Assembly: GCA_965223305.1 (NCBI GenBank)
Contig: CBDCWT010000051.1
Location: 20,759 to 84,758, forward strand
Length of the DNA: 64,000 nucleotides
DNA from: CBDCWT01 sp965223305
GTDB lineage: Bacteria > Planctomycetota > Planctomycetia > Pirellulales > Pirellulaceae
Reading direction: 5' to 3'
Position numbers and translations under genes: made by a program
In this document: positions 62,234-64,000 of the stretch, piece after piece
Layout: the number at the start of each line of letters is the position of its first letter
Numbering within the stretch: position 1 is the stretch's first letter
Notes under the pieces: generated by a model
Seen by the model: the letters and a program-made list of their open reading frames with translations, nothing else
What the model was told of the DNA's origin: nothing
The model's database searches: none

Positions 62234-62977
62234 ATGCGCAGGCTCCGAAACATCTCAAGTCAACACATGGATGAACTGAACATCGAACGCAACATCTGCT
62301 ACCTCGATGCGCGCATTGACTCTGTGCTGCGCAGCAGTCTAAGCCGCCTGCGCCACGAAGCGATGCCATCGGAATACTACCTTCAGACCGCACTTCTGCG
62401 AGCACTGCATCGGATCCCCGAACTGAGGAGACGATACGAGCTCGACGAAAACAAGTCGGATCGCAAGTGGGGTTACGCAGTATATCCAGAGATTCCGTTC
62501 CTTACACGTCGAATGCACTATCGCGATCGGGTTGATATTGCTATTTCTGAACCTCAGCACCTCAAATACAAGCCTGGCCGAATCTGGAACTACAAGACCA
62601 AGAGATTTGCCAGCTACGACTGGGGAACAGCGGCAACAATCGGAATTGAACTCAAGGTGCTCAGAACGCGTAACGGATGGAGCGATGGCCGGAAGGCAGT
62701 CTGCAAAGATCTCAAGGACACGCTGGACCTTCTGCGACACACACGCACAAAGTTTCTTAACATGATTCTCGTGGCTTACGCTGAGCCTACTACTTCAAGG
62801 GAGCTAAACGACTTCGAGGAACTCGCGGCAAAAGTCTCTGCCGAGTGCAAGGATACACTCGACAATCATCAAAAAATGATGTGGGCATACTTTGTAGCTG
62901 CCGAGTCTGACTTCCAGCGAAAGCCGAGCATTTGGTGCGCCCCAACCCTTGAGGAACGGCAGGCGGCAAGGCCGTGA
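62234..62977 (+). CDS. Hypothetical protein, possible PD-(D/E)XK nuclease fold
   Basis: The 247-residue protein from ATG 62234 (or ATG 62267, MDELNIERN) is basic and soluble. A pattern HYRDRVDIAISE, followed about 45 residues later by AATIGIELKVLRTRNGWSDG, fits the Asp ... Glu-x-Lys core of PD-(D/E)XK nucleases, and the preceding SEYYLQTALLRALHRIPELR helix fits the usual N-terminal glutamate-bearing helix. Such folds occur in restriction enzymes and defence or repair nucleases. Neither start has a clear ribosome binding site. With the neighbouring hairpin and promoter-like sequence it appears to be an independent unit, as cargo genes in mobile elements often are. Confidence 0.55.
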   Translation: MRRLRNISSQHMDELNIERNICYLDARIDSVLRSSLSRLRHEAMPSEYYLQTALLRALHRIPELRRRYELDENKSDRKWGYAVYPEIPFLTRRMHYRDRVDIAISEPQHLKYKPGRIWNYKTKRFASYDWGTAATIGIELKVLRTRNGWSDGRKAVCKDLKDTLDLLRHTRTKFLNMILVAYAEPTTSRELNDFEELAAKVSAECKDTLDNHQKMMWAYFVAAESDFQRKPSIWCAPTLEERQAARP

Positions 62978-63537
62978 CGTCGTCGATTGTCGACCTACCA
63001 CGCAGGAAATGGCGTGAAAAAGGCGCGTCTACGAGCGCTCTCCAGAAGGGCAGGCCGCCCTCGATCGAGTCGGGGCCGTCGCATGCGCTGGAGCAGCGGT
63101 GACCAGCGGATTCTGAAAATCAACGTCAACTTCCGCCGCCCGGTGATGCGCTTCGTTAGCCAGCTCCCCCAAAAGCAAGAAACCGAAACTGCCGAATCTG
63201 CGTCGGCCAAAATGGCTAACAGCCTGTTGATTTTCTCAACGGGCTACTGCATCACAGAGATGTGATGCCAAACCAGCGACGTAAGTCGTTGATTTGCGAG
63301 CCGCGAAAAACTCCGTTCCGAGCTTGGTGAGGTAAAAAACGCCAGGACGGCGTTTTCCAACAGGCAGCTAAGCATCGCATCTGAAAGGCCGCCATGGGTC
63401 CTATTAGACGCGACTCGCGGCATCTTTTCATTGCTGAATCGGTTGCCAATCGTCGTTGTCGGGCCTGTTCGCGTGTAATATGGCATCTTATTCGACTGGA
63501 CTGGACCTAACACGGTCGCGGAGTAAGGAGTTGAAAC
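62978..63537. other. Gene-poor gap
   Basis: These 560 bases show no gene I can support. A 92-codon frame at 62987-63265 and an 89-codon minus-strand frame at 63244-63513 lack ribosome binding sites and recognisable products. AAGGAG near 63524-63530 belongs to the next gene. Confidence 0.4.
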
Positions 63538-64000
63538 GTGGACTTATTAAACGAAATGTGGTCGGCGTTGGTCTTCAATGTCTGGCAGTATCTTCCCGAA
63601 ACAGTTGAAATAGGCGAGCTCTCAAGCTTCATCGAGATCATGACCGGTGTGCATTTGGCTACGGGTGCTGTTGGGGAACTTGTCTTTTCCTACTTTACCG
63701 GCCTGCGAGACCATCTCGATGTGATGGAGCTATCGTATGAGGCATTGGACAACGAAGGACGGAAGAAGTTCAAACCGGCACTCCTGCGATATCGAGATGT
63801 GCTACTACTGCACGAAGCGGGCTTTCAACGTAACGTGCTATTTCTAGACCGTTGCTGCCTCTTCGTTGGCGTCTACGGTCTGTTCTTGCTGTTTGTGATA
63901 CCATTTACTGAATTGCTTCCAACCATGTGGGTGCTGGCGGCACAGACTCCATTCAGTGTTGTCATTCTGGCATACTTTGTCGGACGGTGGTGGTATACGC
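63538..64000 (+). CDS. Membrane protein, 3' end outside window
   Basis: The frame is open from GTG 63538, preceded by AGTAAGGAG, to the window end, giving 154 residues so far. It starts MDLLNEMWSALVFNVWQYLP, has a charged middle (VMELSYEALDNEGRKKFKPA, LLRYRDVLLLHEAGFQRNVL) and then two hydrophobic helices (LFVGVYGLFLLFVIPF and FSVVILAYFVGRWW). It is therefore an integral membrane protein with a cytoplasmic N-terminal part. I do not recognise the family. Confidence 0.65.
   Translation, partial: MDLLNEMWSALVFNVWQYLPETVEIGELSSFIEIMTGVHLATGAVGELVFSYFTGLRDHLDVMELSYEALDNEGRKKFKPALLRYRDVLLLHEAGFQRNVLFLDRCCLFVGVYGLFLLFVIPFTELLPTMWVLAAQTPFSVVILAYFVGRWWYT

Noticed and set aside
63244..63513. Minus-strand gene near the window end
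   Set aside because: No ribosome binding site or recognisable product; it overlaps the leader of the better-supported membrane-protein gene.

Overview
The window looks like a chromosome segment of a planctomycete, most likely of the Pirellula/Rhodopirellula type. This is inferred from gene content, not from a marker gene: a formylmethanofuran:H4MPT formyltransferase outside the archaea, a very large HEAT-repeat dehydrogenase with a C-terminal c-type heme motif (the PVC architecture), a secreted sulfatase, a tricorn-like S41 protease, many genes lacking operon partners, and long intergenic stretches packed with dispersed GC-rich palindromic repeats.

Layout. 1-6.7 kb: end of an HtrA-like protease, ftr, a DCC thiol oxidoreductase (minus strand), a coiled-coil membrane protein and a PAS-GAF-receiver protein. 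6.8-17.9 kb: membrane metallophosphoesterase, a secreted STN-like protein, pgk, a DJ-1/PfpI protein overlapping a 1371-aa PQQ-propeller protein, a GT4 glycosyltransferase and a HemQ-like protein. 18.1-23.4 kb (minus strand): the stress module prkA-yeaH-spoVR plus a linked 161-aa gene. 24.2-35.7 kb (minus strand): a tad/Flp pilus locus in the order flp, 35-aa membrane peptide, tadV, cpaB, cpaC, tadZ, then a 1.2-kb repeat block, then tadA, tadB, tadC, a secreted protein and tadD. 36.2-51.9 kb: sulfatase, lactate dehydrogenase, a DNA methyltransferase fused to a GIY-YIG-like domain, an insertion sequence nested in repeats, an FAD oxidase with a PVC-type heme protein, a GNAT acetyltransferase and the tricorn-like protease.

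From about 52.5 kb to the window end the content changes to an integrated phage-like or satellite-like element. Its left edge carries a 3' fragment of a tRNA-Leu(CAG) gene on the minus strand, running from the anticodon loop to the 3' end, as expected of an attachment site. Inside are a small HTH protein, a capsid-cement-like protein, a TOPRIM protein, a replisome-organiser-like initiator with iteron-like repeats inside its own coding sequence, and a primase-helicase broken by two single-base frameshifts. Several unrecognised genes follow, including a possible PD-(D/E)XK nuclease and a membrane protein running off the end. No integrase or packaging gene is visible, so the element probably continues beyond the window.

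Other structure: a 174-bp MITE-like element is present twice, in inverted orientation, with 18-bp terminal inverted repeats and 4-bp target duplications. Several palindromic repeat families lie between convergent genes or at gene 3' ends, and in three cases supply the stop codon of the adjacent gene. All functional calls are from reading motifs; no database search was run.
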